A DNA stretch of 64,000 nucleotides. Origin: Bacillota bacterium. GTDB lineage: Bacteria; Bacillota; Clostridia; Christensenellales; Christensenellaceae. Made by a program: the position numbers and the translations under genes. Shown one piece after another: positions 1 to 8,856 of the stretch. The DNA is taken from assembly GCA_023408315.1 (NCBI GenBank), contig JAEYKI010000008.1:248001-312000 (forward strand). Direction: 5' to 3'. Each line of letters starts with the position of its first letter. Within the stretch, counting starts at the first letter, position 1. The notes under the pieces are model-generated. The model saw only the letters and a program-made list of their open reading frames with translations, was not told where the DNA came from and searched no databases.

Positions 1-167
1 ACATCATTATGCTGCAAAACAACACAGCAGGCGCGGAAGGCGCGCTTAAAGACGTGATTGCGCAGCTTTTAGACAAGGGATACGAATTTAAGACCATGAG
101 CCAGTTGCTTCCGCAGGGCGCCCTGCAGGTAGACGCGCAGGGAAGGGCATCCGTGGTTCAGAAATAG
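1..167 (+). CDS. C-terminal end of a polysaccharide deacetylase-like protein (partial)
   Basis: The window opens inside a reading frame that ends at TAG 165-167. The visible ~54 residues run through 'IIMLQNNTAGAEGALKDV' and 'LLDKGYEFKTMSQLLP'. This resembles the last strand and helix of the NodB/polysaccharide deacetylase fold, where a 'GDIILLH' type strand is followed by a helix and a 'KGY-F-T-SELL' ending. The catalytic part lies off the left edge, so the family is inferred from the tail only. Such proteins remove acetyl groups from peptidoglycan or other cell-surface sugars and in spore formers are often sporulation-linked. Confidence 0.55.
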   Translation, partial: IIMLQNNTAGAEGALKDVIAQLLDKGYEFKTMSQLLPQGALQVDAQGRASVVQK

Positions 168-259
168 AGGGAGCAATCCATTACGATAATGAGCCGCTTA
201 ATACACCGGTTTTTCGAGCATGATCGAAACATTCTTTTAATTTACCCACGGAGGCACAT

Positions 260-886
260 ATGGAAGATATTAAATGCACAAACAGCATCAACCTGATGGG
301 AGAGATGATCTCCCCCTTAAAATACAGCCACACCGTGTACGGAGAAGGGTTTTACAATTTTGATATGTCGGTGAGCCGCCTCTCGGGCAAGGCGGATATA
401 CTGCCCATGACGGTATCCGAGCGCCTGCTTGATTTTACGCCCATTTACGAGGGCGAGACGATTTGCATCACGGGGCAGATACGTTCTTACAACAAGCGCA
501 ACGAGGACGGCTCCAACCGGCTTTTAATTACGGTTTTTATCAAGGAATTAAGCCGTGACTGCGACTTGGCGCGCCAGAAAAACGCCAACGAGGTAAACCT
601 GGAGGGGTTTGTGTGCAAGCCCACCACATACCGTGTAACGCCCCTTGGGCGCGAGATTACGGACCTGCTGCTGGCGGTGAACCGCGCGTTTAACAAGTCG
701 GATTATATTCCCTGCATTGTGTGGGGCCGCAACGCCAAATTTGCAAAAAAATTTTTGCCGGGCAACAAGCTTTCCGTCTCGGGCAGGCTGCAATCCCGTG
801 AATACGAAAAGGTGCTGGAAGGCGGAGATGTTATAGTGCGCACGGCTTACGAGGTCTCGCTCAATAACATTGAACAATTAAAATAA
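260..886 (+). CDS. Double OB-fold single-stranded DNA-binding-like protein
   Basis: 208 residues with two SSB-like halves. Residues ~8-100 ('NLMGEMISPLKYSH', 'GETICITGQIRSYNKR') and ~112-208 ('NLEGFVCKPTTYRVTPLG', 'DYIPCIVWGRNAKFA', 'LSVSGRLQSREYEK') each look like one OB-fold. The second half has the familiar SSB order of strand, W-x-A/G segment and 'SGRLQSR'. The acidic C-terminal tip of canonical SSB is missing: the protein ends in NNIEQLK. A GGAGG precedes the ATG by about 6 bases. It is transcribed toward yerC-pcrA-ligA, which fits a DNA-repair or replication role. Single-strand binding is inferred from the fold; the partner is unknown. Confidence 0.75.
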   Translation: MEDIKCTNSINLMGEMISPLKYSHTVYGEGFYNFDMSVSRLSGKADILPMTVSERLLDFTPIYEGETICITGQIRSYNKRNEDGSNRLLITVFIKELSRDCDLARQKNANEVNLEGFVCKPTTYRVTPLGREITDLLLAVNRAFNKSDYIPCIVWGRNAKFAKKFLPGNKLSVSGRLQSREYEKVLEGGDVIVRTAYEVSLNNIEQLK

Positions 887-925
887 TCAAAACGGTTTAT
901 ATTCACGTGTTAGTGTGGTAAAATG

Positions 926-950
926 AATAGGTGTAAGGCCTATTTTTTTT
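926..950 (+). terminator. Short hairpin with T-tract after the SSB-like gene
   Basis: AATAGG (926-931) pairs with CCTATT (939-944) and runs into eight Ts. The stem is only 6 bp, so it is a weak terminator or a leader attenuator ahead of yerC. A possible extended -10 (TGGTAAAAT, 916-924) lies directly in front of it. Confidence 0.4.
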
Positions 951-985
951 GCCGCCGTTACCGGGGGTGAATGGAGGAAAAACAT

Positions 986-1279
986 ATGGTCAATCCAAAG
1001 CTGAAATCCGAAGATCTGGACAACCTGTTTGCCGCCCTGGCTACTCTTCAGAATCAGGACGAGTACTACATGCTGTTTGAGGACCTGTGCACGGTATCCG
1101 AGCTGGCGGCCATTGCGCAGCGGTTCAAGGTTGCGCAGATGCTGGATAAAAAATACACATGCCACGCCATAGCGGAGCTGACGGGCGCCTCCACGGCAAC
1201 CATCAGCCGCGTAAACCGCTGCCTGCATTACGGAAGCGGCGGTTATCCGCTGGTGATCAAACGTTTGGAGGAAAAATGA
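986..1279 (+). CDS. yerC: YerC/YecD family TrpR-like DNA-binding protein
   Basis: 97 residues. The ATG at 986 is preferred over the in-frame ATG at 971 because GGAGG (973-977) sits 8 bases before it, and the protein then starts 'MVNPKLKSEDLDNLF', as family members do. The C-terminal half carries a helix-turn-helix of the Trp-repressor type: 'AELTGASTATISRVNRCL'. Family members are small DNA-binding proteins of poorly known target. In B. subtilis yerC lies close to pcrA and ligA, the same neighbourhood as here. The stop overlaps the pcrA start (ATGA), so the two are translationally coupled. Confidence 0.85.
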   Translation: MVNPKLKSEDLDNLFAALATLQNQDEYYMLFEDLCTVSELAAIAQRFKVAQMLDKKYTCHAIAELTGASTATISRVNRCLHYGSGGYPLVIKRLEEK

Positions 1280-3459
1280 ACCTGGGAACACTCAACAACA
1301 GGCAAAAAGAAGCGGTAACAGCCGGCACAGGGCCGGTTCTTATTCTTGCGGGCGCGGGCAGCGGCAAAACCAAGGTTTTAACCGAGCGCGTGGCTTACCT
1401 TGTAGGCCAGATGAACGTACATCCGCTCGCCATACTGGCCATCACCTTTACCAATAAGGCGGCAGCGGAGATGCGCGAGCGTATTGCAAAAGCTTTGAAT
1501 ACGGACGTATCCGCCCTGTGGATCAGCACGTTCCATTCCATGTGCGTGCGCATTTTGCGGTATTCCGGCAAGCGGCTGGGGTACGATTCCAATTTTGCCA
1601 TTTATGATACGGACGACGCGCTGCGGCTGATTAAGCAGGTGCTGGAGGAATTGGGGCTGAAGGATGATAAGAACTACCCGCCCAAGCTGATCCGCAGCAT
1701 TATAAGCAAATATAAAAACACCACGGTGGACGAGGATATGTACGCGTTTTGCGACCGCACATACCCCATGCAGTCCTACCGCATAGAGGACATTTTTAAA
1801 CGGTATTCCGATGAAATGCGCAGACAGAACGCAATGGATTTTGACGACCTGCTTTTGAATACATTAAAGCTGCTGGCGGAGGACGAGGAAACGCGTGCCT
1901 ATTACCAGAACCGCTTCCAGCATGTGCTGGTGGACGAATACCAGGACACCAACATGGTGCAGTACCGGCTCACCAAGCTGCTCTCCGGCAAATACCGCAA
2001 CCTTTTTGTTGTAGGGGACGACGACCAGAGCATATACGCTTTTAGGGGCGCGAATATACAGAATATACTGAATTTTGAGAAAGACTACCCGGACGCAAAG
2101 GTGATCCGCCTGGAGCAGAATTACCGCTCCGATATTAAAATATTAAAGTGCGCAAACAGCGTGATTCAAAACAACCAGGGCCGCACGCGCAAAACGCTCT
2201 GGTCCCAGATTGAGGGCGCGGAAAAGCCCAGGCTGTATACCGCGGCAAGCGACCGGGACGAGGCGGAGTTCATTGCGCGGGAGATAGGCATTCTCTCGCG
2301 GCAGGGCGCGCGGTTTGGAGACATGGCCGTTTTATACCGCCAGCACACCCTGGCGCGCGTGATAGAGGAAAAACTGCGGCTTTACGCCGTTCCATACCGC
2401 GTGTACGGCGGCGTAAGCTTTTATGAGCGCAAGGAAGTAAAGGACATGCTGGCCTACCTGAACCTGGTTGCAAACCCGGTATCGGACGTACACTTTATGC
2501 GCATCATCAATGTGCCCAAACGGGGGATTGGCGCGGCTACCATACAAAAAATTACCCAGACGGCGCACGAAAATGGAATTTCCTGTATGGACGCCGTGCT
2601 TTCTGCGCAGACTTATTTTGCGGGGCAGAGTTTTGCCAAAAAGCTGGGCGACTTTGCTTCTATCATGCGCAAACAATACGAAACGGCTGCGGAATCCGGC
2701 GTGCCGGACATCATCCGCAATCTGTATGAACAGACAGGTTACCGGGAAATGCTGAAGGACGAATTTCCGGATGATTACCAGCCCAGAATGGAAAACGTGG
2801 AGGAGCTCATTAATTCCGCGTATGAATTTGAGCAGAACGGTGGGGAAGGGCTGACAGACTTTTTGCAGAACATTGCGCTGATAACAGACCTGGACAGCAT
2901 GGACGAGGCGGGCGGCGTAACGCTTATGACCATCCACGCCGCCAAGGGCCTGGAATTTGAAACAGTGTTTGTGGCAGGCGTGGAAGAAACGCTGTTTCCC
3001 AGCCGCATGGCGGTGGACGAAAACAACATAGAAGAAGAACGCCGCCTGTGTTATGTGGCAATCACCCGCGCCAAAAAGAACCTGTATCTTACAAATGCGC
3101 AGAGAAGGTCTTTTTTTGGGGAGTTTGCCATGAACCCGCCATCCCGGTTTTTGGCTGAGATAGACCCGGAACTGATAGAATGCCTTAACCGGCCGCAGCA
3201 GCCCGCGTTTGGCAAACAGCAGGCAGCGCCCGCGCATGCACCCCAGAGCAGGCCCGCCTGGAAGCCGGAGGAAAAAAAGCCGCAGCAGGTTTCCAAGGAA
3301 TACAGGGTGGGGATTGTGGTTGCGCATAAAACGTTTGGCAAAGGCCCCATTGTTTCCATAGCCGGAGAGGGCAACCAGCAGGTGGCCACAGTGGAATTTG
3401 ACGTAGCCGGCCCCAAAAAGATGTTTTTAAGTTTTGCTTCTTTGGAGATTGTAAAGTAA
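1276..3459 (+). CDS. pcrA: ATP-dependent DNA helicase PcrA (UvrD/Rep family)
   Basis: 727 residues from the ATG overlapping the yerC stop; an upstream in-frame extension to 1159 is the shadow of yerC and is rejected. Superfamily 1A helicase motifs are all readable: Walker A AGAGSGKT at 25-32, motif Ia 'AITFTNKAAAEM', motif II VDEYQDTN near 219-226, motif III 'VGDDDQSIYAFRGA', motif IV 'LEQNYRS', and motif V/VI 'TIHAAKGLEFE' and 'VAITRAKK'. The C-terminal tail ending 'GPIVSIAGEGNQQVATVEFD...SFASLEIVK' is the Tudor-like domain seen in PcrA that contacts RNA polymerase. The protein unwinds DNA 3'-5' in repair and in clearing transcription conflicts. Confidence 0.97.
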   Translation: MNLGTLNNRQKEAVTAGTGPVLILAGAGSGKTKVLTERVAYLVGQMNVHPLAILAITFTNKAAAEMRERIAKALNTDVSALWISTFHSMCVRILRYSGKRLGYDSNFAIYDTDDALRLIKQVLEELGLKDDKNYPPKLIRSIISKYKNTTVDEDMYAFCDRTYPMQSYRIEDIFKRYSDEMRRQNAMDFDDLLLNTLKLLAEDEETRAYYQNRFQHVLVDEYQDTNMVQYRLTKLLSGKYRNLFVVGDDDQSIYAFRGANIQNILNFEKDYPDAKVIRLEQNYRSDIKILKCANSVIQNNQGRTRKTLWSQIEGAEKPRLYTAASDRDEAEFIAREIGILSRQGARFGDMAVLYRQHTLARVIEEKLRLYAVPYRVYGGVSFYERKEVKDMLAYLNLVANPVSDVHFMRIINVPKRGIGAATIQKITQTAHENGISCMDAVLSAQTYFAGQSFAKKLGDFASIMRKQYETAAESGVPDIIRNLYEQTGYREMLKDEFPDDYQPRMENVEELINSAYEFEQNGGEGLTDFLQNIALITDLDSMDEAGGVTLMTIHAAKGLEFETVFVAGVEETLFPSRMAVDENNIEEERRLCYVAITRAKKNLYLTNAQRRSFFGEFAMNPPSRFLAEIDPELIECLNRPQQPAFGKQQAAPAHAPQSRPAWKPEEKKPQQVSKEYRVGIVVAHKTFGKGPIVSIAGEGNQQVATVEFDVAGPKKMFLSFASLEIVK

Positions 3460-5424
3460 ATGGAAATGCGTGATCTGGTTGATCAACTGAATCATTACGC
3501 TTACCGCTACTATGTGCTGGACGACCCCGCCGTATCGGACGCGGAGTACGACCGCCTGTATTACAAACTGGCGGACATGGAAAAAGAGGCGGGCGTGGTT
3601 TTGCCGGATTCTCCCACCCAGCGCGTAGGCGGCGTACAGAAGGAAGGCTTCCGCAAGCACAGGCACTCGGAGCCCCTCTGGAGCCTGGACAAGGCGCAGA
3701 CGGAGGAGGAACTGCTGGCCTGGCAGCAGCGCACAAACAAGCTGGCGCTGGAGCTTGGCCTTCCCAAACCTACCTATTCGCTGGAATATAAGTTTGACGG
3801 CCTTACCATCAATTTAACATACCAGAACGGGCTTTTGGTTACGGCGGCCACCCGCGGGGACGGCGCGGTGGGCGAGGACGTAACCGCGCAGATCAAGACA
3901 ATCAAAACCATACCGCTCAAAATACCGTTTACGGGCAATATGGAGGTGCAGGGCGAGGCGGTGATGCGCCTGTCTTCGCTTGCCAAATACAACAAAACCG
4001 CGGCTGAGCCCTTAAAAAACGCCCGCAACGGCGCTGCCGGGGCCATCCGCAACCTGGACCCGGCGACAACGGCATCCAGAAACCTGGACGCGTTTATTTA
4101 TAATGTAGGATACATTGAAGGAAAGCAGTTTTCCACGCACGCGGAGATGATTGCGTTTTTGCGGGAGAACCGGTTTGACGTGAGCGGATACGAAAAGGAA
4201 TACACAGACGTGCAGTCCATTCTGCGGGAGGTGGAGCGCGTTTCCAAAACCCGAAACAGTCTGGATTTTTTGATAGACGGCATGGTAATTAAAATCACAG
4301 ATATGGAAACGCGACGCCGCATGGGCTATACGCAAAAATTTCCGCGCTGGGCCGTGGCTTACAAATTTGAGGCGCAGGAAGAAACCACCACCATTCTGGA
4401 TGTGGTGTGGGACGTGGGCCGCAGCGGCAAACTGACTCCAACGGCTCTTCTGGACCCGGTGGATATTGGGGGTGTGACCGTAAAACGCGCAACACTCAAC
4501 AATTATGAGGACATACAGCGCAAAAACGCAAAGATAGGCGCGCGGGTGTTTATCCGCCGCTCCAACGACGTAATCCCGGAGATACTGGGCGCTTCGCCAG
4601 AGCAGGTGGGCGGGCTGAAAGAAATTGAAAAGCCCGCGTGCTGCCCTGCCTGCGGCACACGTTTAGCCGAGATTGGGCCAAACCTGTTTTGTGAGAATTC
4701 CCTTGATTGCAAGCCGCAATTAACCAGCCGCATGGTGCATTTTGCCTCCCGTGACGCAATGAACATAGAGGGCATGAGCGACCAGACCATTAAGGCCTTG
4801 TTTGAAGATTTGGGCGTCACCAATATGGCGGGCATATATTCGGTTACAAAGGAGCAGCTTTTAAGTCTTGAAGGATTCAAGGACAAAAAGGCGGACAAGC
4901 TGCTGGAGGCCATACAAAAAAGCAAAACGCCGCCGCTTGCAAACTTTTTGCTGGCGCTGGGCATTCCCAATGTGGGCAAGAAAACCGCCAAAGACCTGGC
5001 GGAAAATTTCCGCACATATCAGGCGGTATCCAAAGCCACTATGGATGAATTGGTTGCCATCCGCGATATTGGCGGCATTGTTGCGCAAAGCATACTGGAT
5101 TTTTTTGCAAACAGCCATTACTGCGATATTATAGCCCAGATGTTTTCGTCTGGCGTTCGCCCGCAGGAGGGCGAAGAAAAAGCCGAAGGCGGCTTGTTTG
5201 CGGGTAAAACCTTCGTACTCACCGGTACCCTTGCAGGCTATAAGCGCAGCGAGGCGCAGGCGATTATAGAAAAGCTGGGCGGCACAGTGGCCGGCTCGGT
5301 AAGCAAAAACACGGATTACATTCTTGCGGGCGAGGCCGCAGGCAGCAAGCTGGATAGGGCGCGGGAACTGGAAGTCGCCATACTGGACGAAGAAACTTTC
5401 AACCGTATAATAAACGGGCTTTAA
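3460..5424 (+). CDS. ligA: NAD-dependent DNA ligase LigA
   Basis: 654 residues, slightly short of the ~670 usual. The start directly abuts the pcrA stop. Domains in order: Ia NAD-binding domain with 'YYVLDDPAVSDAEYDRL'; adenylation domain with the nucleophile in EYKFDG (Lys111); 'NARNGAAGAIRNLDP'; OB-fold with 'DVVWDVGRSGKLTPTA'; a four-cysteine zinc finger near 395-418 (CPACG ... CENSLDC); HhH repeats with 'LGIPNVGKKTAK'; and a BRCT domain from ~576 ('GKTFVLTGTL'). It seals nicks in replication and repair using NAD+. Confidence 0.97.
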   Translation: MEMRDLVDQLNHYAYRYYVLDDPAVSDAEYDRLYYKLADMEKEAGVVLPDSPTQRVGGVQKEGFRKHRHSEPLWSLDKAQTEEELLAWQQRTNKLALELGLPKPTYSLEYKFDGLTINLTYQNGLLVTAATRGDGAVGEDVTAQIKTIKTIPLKIPFTGNMEVQGEAVMRLSSLAKYNKTAAEPLKNARNGAAGAIRNLDPATTASRNLDAFIYNVGYIEGKQFSTHAEMIAFLRENRFDVSGYEKEYTDVQSILREVERVSKTRNSLDFLIDGMVIKITDMETRRRMGYTQKFPRWAVAYKFEAQEETTTILDVVWDVGRSGKLTPTALLDPVDIGGVTVKRATLNNYEDIQRKNAKIGARVFIRRSNDVIPEILGASPEQVGGLKEIEKPACCPACGTRLAEIGPNLFCENSLDCKPQLTSRMVHFASRDAMNIEGMSDQTIKALFEDLGVTNMAGIYSVTKEQLLSLEGFKDKKADKLLEAIQKSKTPPLANFLLALGIPNVGKKTAKDLAENFRTYQAVSKATMDELVAIRDIGGIVAQSILDFFANSHYCDIIAQMFSSGVRPQEGEEKAEGGLFAGKTFVLTGTLAGYKRSEAQAIIEKLGGTVAGSVSKNTDYILAGEAAGSKLDRARELEVAILDEETFNRIINGL

Positions 5425-5434
5425 AAAAATTGTA

Positions 5435-5482
5435 GGCTGCTTGCCTCCAAACCTCATGGCCAAAGGGACGAAGTCCCTTTGG
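5435..5482 (+). repeat. Copy 1 of a dispersed hairpin repeat
   Basis: A ~48-bp block containing TTGCCTCCAAACCTC followed by a hairpin, CCAAAGGGAC-GAA-GTCCCTTTGG. It matches the reverse complement of 32286-32333 with only a few differences, mostly in the loop and a short linker. A second small hairpin (TTGAGGG/CCCTCAA, about 5487-5505) follows. The block sits between ligA and gatC. Confidence 0.75.
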
Positions 5483-5583
5483 GTGCTTGAGGGCAGAACC
5501 CTCAAATTAAGAACAGATTAGCCCTTTTAATACAGGCTGATTTCATGTATAATTTTACAGAAGATGACAAGGAGGGAACGTGT

Positions 5584-5871
5584 ATGCGCGTTTCGATTGA
5601 AGAGGTGGAAAAAATAGCGTCTCTGTCCATGCTGTATGTTTCGGATGCAGACAAAAGAATGCTGCAGGAAAGCCTGGAACGGATTCTTGAGCACGCGGAA
5701 AAACTCAACAAGCTGGACACCACCAACGTAAAGCCAACTACCTATATATTAAAGCAGCAGAACGTATTCAGGGAGGACGAGCCGGCAGAGCAAAAAGACC
5801 GTGGCGAGCTGCTTGGCAACGCGCCCGAGCAGGAAGACGGATATTTTATTGTGCCGCAGGTTGTGGAGTGA
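5584..5871 (+). CDS. gatC: Asp-tRNA(Asn)/Glu-tRNA(Gln) amidotransferase subunit C
   Basis: 95 residues from the ATG at 5584, with GGAGGG at 5571-5576; the longer in-frame start at 5545 has no ribosome binding site. GatC is the small helical belt that holds GatA and GatB together. Typical features are the N-terminal 'SIEEVEKIASLSMLYVSD' helix, the 'ILEHAEKLNKLDTTNVKPT' core, and the C-terminal stretch ending 'GYFIVPQVVE'. It is the first gene of gatCAB and ends 10 bases before gatA. Confidence 0.95.
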   Translation: MRVSIEEVEKIASLSMLYVSDADKRMLQESLERILEHAEKLNKLDTTNVKPTTYILKQQNVFREDEPAEQKDRGELLGNAPEQEDGYFIVPQVVE

Positions 5872-5881
5872 GGGAGACGAC

Positions 5882-7354
5882 ATGAACTTAAACGAACTGA
5901 CGATAACGCAGTCTCTGGAACTGCTGGATAAAAAAGAAATTACGTCTGTGGAGTTGACGGAAGCATGCATCAAGCGCATTGGGCAGGTTGAGCCCAAGAT
6001 ACACGCGCTTGTTTCCGCCACCGAAGATGCTGCGCTGGAAAAAGCGAAGGAAGTGGATCAAAAACGCGCTGCGGGTGAAAAGCTGGGGAGGCTGGCTGGC
6101 GTGCCCGGCATTATAAAAGACTGCATCTGCACAAAGGGCGTAAAATCAACCGCATCCTCCAAAATGCTGTATAATTATGTGCCGGTGTACGACGCGCATG
6201 TAGTGGAAAAATTAAAGGATGCGGATTACGTGATGGTAGGCAAGGCCAATATGGACGAATTCGCCATGGGTTCCTCAACAGAAAATTCCGGGTTTGGGGT
6301 CACCAACAACCCATGGGATACGGAGCGCGTATCCGGCGGTTCTTCCGGCGGCAGCGCTGCTGCGGTTGCGGCGGACGAGGCGATTTTTGCGCTGGGGTCT
6401 GATACGGGCGGTTCCATACGCCAGCCCGCGGGATTCTGCGGCGTGGTGGGACTGCGCCCCACATATGGCGCCGTATCGCGCTTTGGGTTGATGGCGTTTG
6501 CCTCCTCGCTGGACCAGATTGGCCCTCTTTCCAAAAGCGTGGAGGACGCGGCCATTGTGATGAACGTGATCTCCGGACGCGACGAACGGGATTCCACCTC
6601 CGCCATTATGGACTACCCGGACTATGAGCGGGACCTTAAAAAAGATATCCGCGGCCTGCGCGTGGGCGTTCCAAAGGAATACATGGAAGCGGACATGTCG
6701 GACGACGTGCGGGATGTGTTCAACGAATCCATACAAAAGTTCAAGGATATGGGCGCCGTTGTGGAAACAACCAGCCTGCCCACCTTTGATTACGCGCTGT
6801 CCGCTTACTATATCATTTCCTCTGCGGAGGTTTCCTCCAACCTGGCAAGGTTTGACGGCATCCGCTACGGATACCGCACAAAGGAATATAAAGATTTAAA
6901 GGAAATGTACAAAAAAACGCGCAGCGAAGCGTTTGGGGACGAAGTCAAACGCCGCATTATGCTGGGCAACTATGTATTGAGCTCCGGCTATTATGACGCG
7001 TACTATCTAAAAGCGCTGAAGGTGCGCACGCTGATCAAGAACGATTTTGAGGAGCAGTTTAAAAAGTTTGACGTTCTGCTCTCGCCTGTAACGCCCACGC
7101 CCGCGTTTAAGATCGGCTCCAAATCAACGCCCCTTGAGATGTATGTATCCGATTTGTTTACGGTGCCCATCAACGTGGGGGGCATGGCGGCCATATCCGT
7201 GCCCGCGGCTTTGTCCAGGGACGGGCTGCCCATTAATATGCAGATTATCACCAACGCGTTTTGCGAGAACGTAATGTTCCGCGCCGCGTATAACTTTGAG
7301 CAAATTTCCGGCTTTTCTGCAAAGCCGAAGCTGCATGAGGAGGAAAGCAAATGA
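5882..7354 (+). CDS. gatA: Amidotransferase subunit A (amidase)
   Basis: 490 residues from the ATG at 5882, just behind GAGGGAGA. Amidase-signature enzyme: it hydrolyses glutamine and passes ammonia to GatB. The Ser-cisSer-Lys triad is visible as Lys79 ('PGIIKDC'), Ser154 in 'GGSSGGSAAA' and Ser178 in 'GSDTGGSIRQPA'. It shares the four-base ATGA overlap with gatB. With GatB and GatC it converts misacylated Glu-tRNA(Gln) and/or Asp-tRNA(Asn), a route that replaces GlnRS in most Bacillota. Confidence 0.97.
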   Translation: MNLNELTITQSLELLDKKEITSVELTEACIKRIGQVEPKIHALVSATEDAALEKAKEVDQKRAAGEKLGRLAGVPGIIKDCICTKGVKSTASSKMLYNYVPVYDAHVVEKLKDADYVMVGKANMDEFAMGSSTENSGFGVTNNPWDTERVSGGSSGGSAAAVAADEAIFALGSDTGGSIRQPAGFCGVVGLRPTYGAVSRFGLMAFASSLDQIGPLSKSVEDAAIVMNVISGRDERDSTSAIMDYPDYERDLKKDIRGLRVGVPKEYMEADMSDDVRDVFNESIQKFKDMGAVVETTSLPTFDYALSAYYIISSAEVSSNLARFDGIRYGYRTKEYKDLKEMYKKTRSEAFGDEVKRRIMLGNYVLSSGYYDAYYLKALKVRTLIKNDFEEQFKKFDVLLSPVTPTPAFKIGSKSTPLEMYVSDLFTVPINVGGMAAISVPAALSRDGLPINMQIITNAFCENVMFRAAYNFEQISGFSAKPKLHEEESK

Positions 7355-8775
7355 AATACGAAATCGTCATTGGCCTGGAAGTGCACGCGGAGCTTTCCAC
7401 CCGCTCCAAAATATTCTGCTCATGCAAAAACGAGTTTGGTTCGGACCAGAACACAAACGTATGCCCGGTGTGCCTGAGCATGCCCGGCACCCTGCCGGTT
7501 TTGAACCGCAAAGTGGTGGAGTACGGCGTTAAAGCGGGCATGGCGCTCGGGTGCGAGATACCCAACTTTTCCAAAATGGACCGCAAAAATTATACGTATC
7601 CGGACCTCTCCAAAGCATACCAGATATCCCAGTTTGAATTCCCGCTATGCAAAAGGGGCGAGGTTACCATCGCCGTGAACGGTGAGGAGCGCGTGATTGG
7701 CATTACCCGCATCCATATAGAAGAAGATGCCGGCAAGCTGGTGCACCAGAGCGGCTACAGCCAGGTGGATTACAACCGCGGCGGCGTACCCTTGATAGAG
7801 ATTGTTACCGAGCCGGACATGCGCTCTGCGGACGAGGTGAAGGTGTTTCTGGAAACCGTGAAGGCAAACCTGGAGTTTATGGGCGTATCAGACTGCAAGA
7901 TGCAGGAAGGCAGCCTGCGCTGCGACGTGAACATTTCCGTCCGCCCCCAGGGGCAGAAAAAATTTGGCACCCGCACGGAGATGAAGAACCTGAACAGTTT
8001 TTCCGCCATTTACCGCGCTATTGACTATGAAGCGGGGCGCCAGATGGACCTGCTGGACGACGGCGGCACGGTTACGCAGGAGACCCTGCGCTGGGACGAC
8101 GCGCTTGGAAAAACATTCTCCATGCGGGACAAGGAAGAGGCGCACGATTACCGCTACTTCCCGGACCCGGATCTGGTTCCAGTTTATTTGACGGACGAGG
8201 AGATATCCGGTTTCCGCAGTTCGCTGCCTGAGCTGCCGGGCGCAAAAAAAGCGCGTTATATGGCGGACTTTGGCCTCTCGGACTACGACGCTTCCATGCT
8301 GACCGGTTCCAAATACACGGCTGCGTTCTTTGAGGACTGCGTTGCCATCGGCGGAAATCCAAAGGCCGTCTGCAACTACATTATGGTAGACATGATGCGG
8401 CTTTTAAACGAGGGCGGCAAGGAACCCTGCGATATTCCCGTACAACCCCCGGACCTGTGCGGTCTTTTGAAAATGGTTGAAAAAGGCGAAATTAATTCCA
8501 GCGTGGGCAAGCAGGTGTTTGAAGAAATGTTTAAAACCGGCAAAAAGCCCGCGGCAATTGTGGAGGAAAAGGGCCTCAAACAAATAGACGACGCGGACGC
8601 AATCCAAAAGCTGGTTGAGCAGATTGTGCGGGATAACCCCAAACCGGCGGAAGACTACCGCGGCGGCAACAAAAAAGCAATGACCTTTTTTGTGGGCCAG
8701 GTAATGAAAGCAACGGGCGGCAAGGCGAACCCCAAAACAGTAAACGAACTGGTGCAAAAAGAATTGGAGAAATAG
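7351..8775 (+). CDS. gatB: Amidotransferase subunit B (tRNA-binding, kinase-like)
   Basis: 474 residues, start overlapping the gatA stop. Diagnostic segments: 'YEIVIGLEVHAELST' at the N-terminus, the zinc-site cysteines ('FCSCKNEFG', 'CPVCL'), 'GVPLIEIVTEPDMRS', 'GTRTEMKNLNSF', 'DYRYFPDPDL' and the C-terminal YqeY-like tail ('NPKTVNELVQKELEK'). GatB phosphorylates the misacylated residue on the tRNA and then amidates it with ammonia from GatA. Confidence 0.97.
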   Translation: MKYEIVIGLEVHAELSTRSKIFCSCKNEFGSDQNTNVCPVCLSMPGTLPVLNRKVVEYGVKAGMALGCEIPNFSKMDRKNYTYPDLSKAYQISQFEFPLCKRGEVTIAVNGEERVIGITRIHIEEDAGKLVHQSGYSQVDYNRGGVPLIEIVTEPDMRSADEVKVFLETVKANLEFMGVSDCKMQEGSLRCDVNISVRPQGQKKFGTRTEMKNLNSFSAIYRAIDYEAGRQMDLLDDGGTVTQETLRWDDALGKTFSMRDKEEAHDYRYFPDPDLVPVYLTDEEISGFRSSLPELPGAKKARYMADFGLSDYDASMLTGSKYTAAFFEDCVAIGGNPKAVCNYIMVDMMRLLNEGGKEPCDIPVQPPDLCGLLKMVEKGEINSSVGKQVFEEMFKTGKKPAAIVEEKGLKQIDDADAIQKLVEQIVRDNPKPAEDYRGGNKKAMTFFVGQVMKATGGKANPKTVNELVQKELEK

Positions 8776-8856
8776 CATAAAAAAAGCAGCTTGGGTGTGC
8801 AAATTGCAAAAAAAAGTGTTATACTGGGATATAACAAGCGGGGAGAAGTTTTTACT

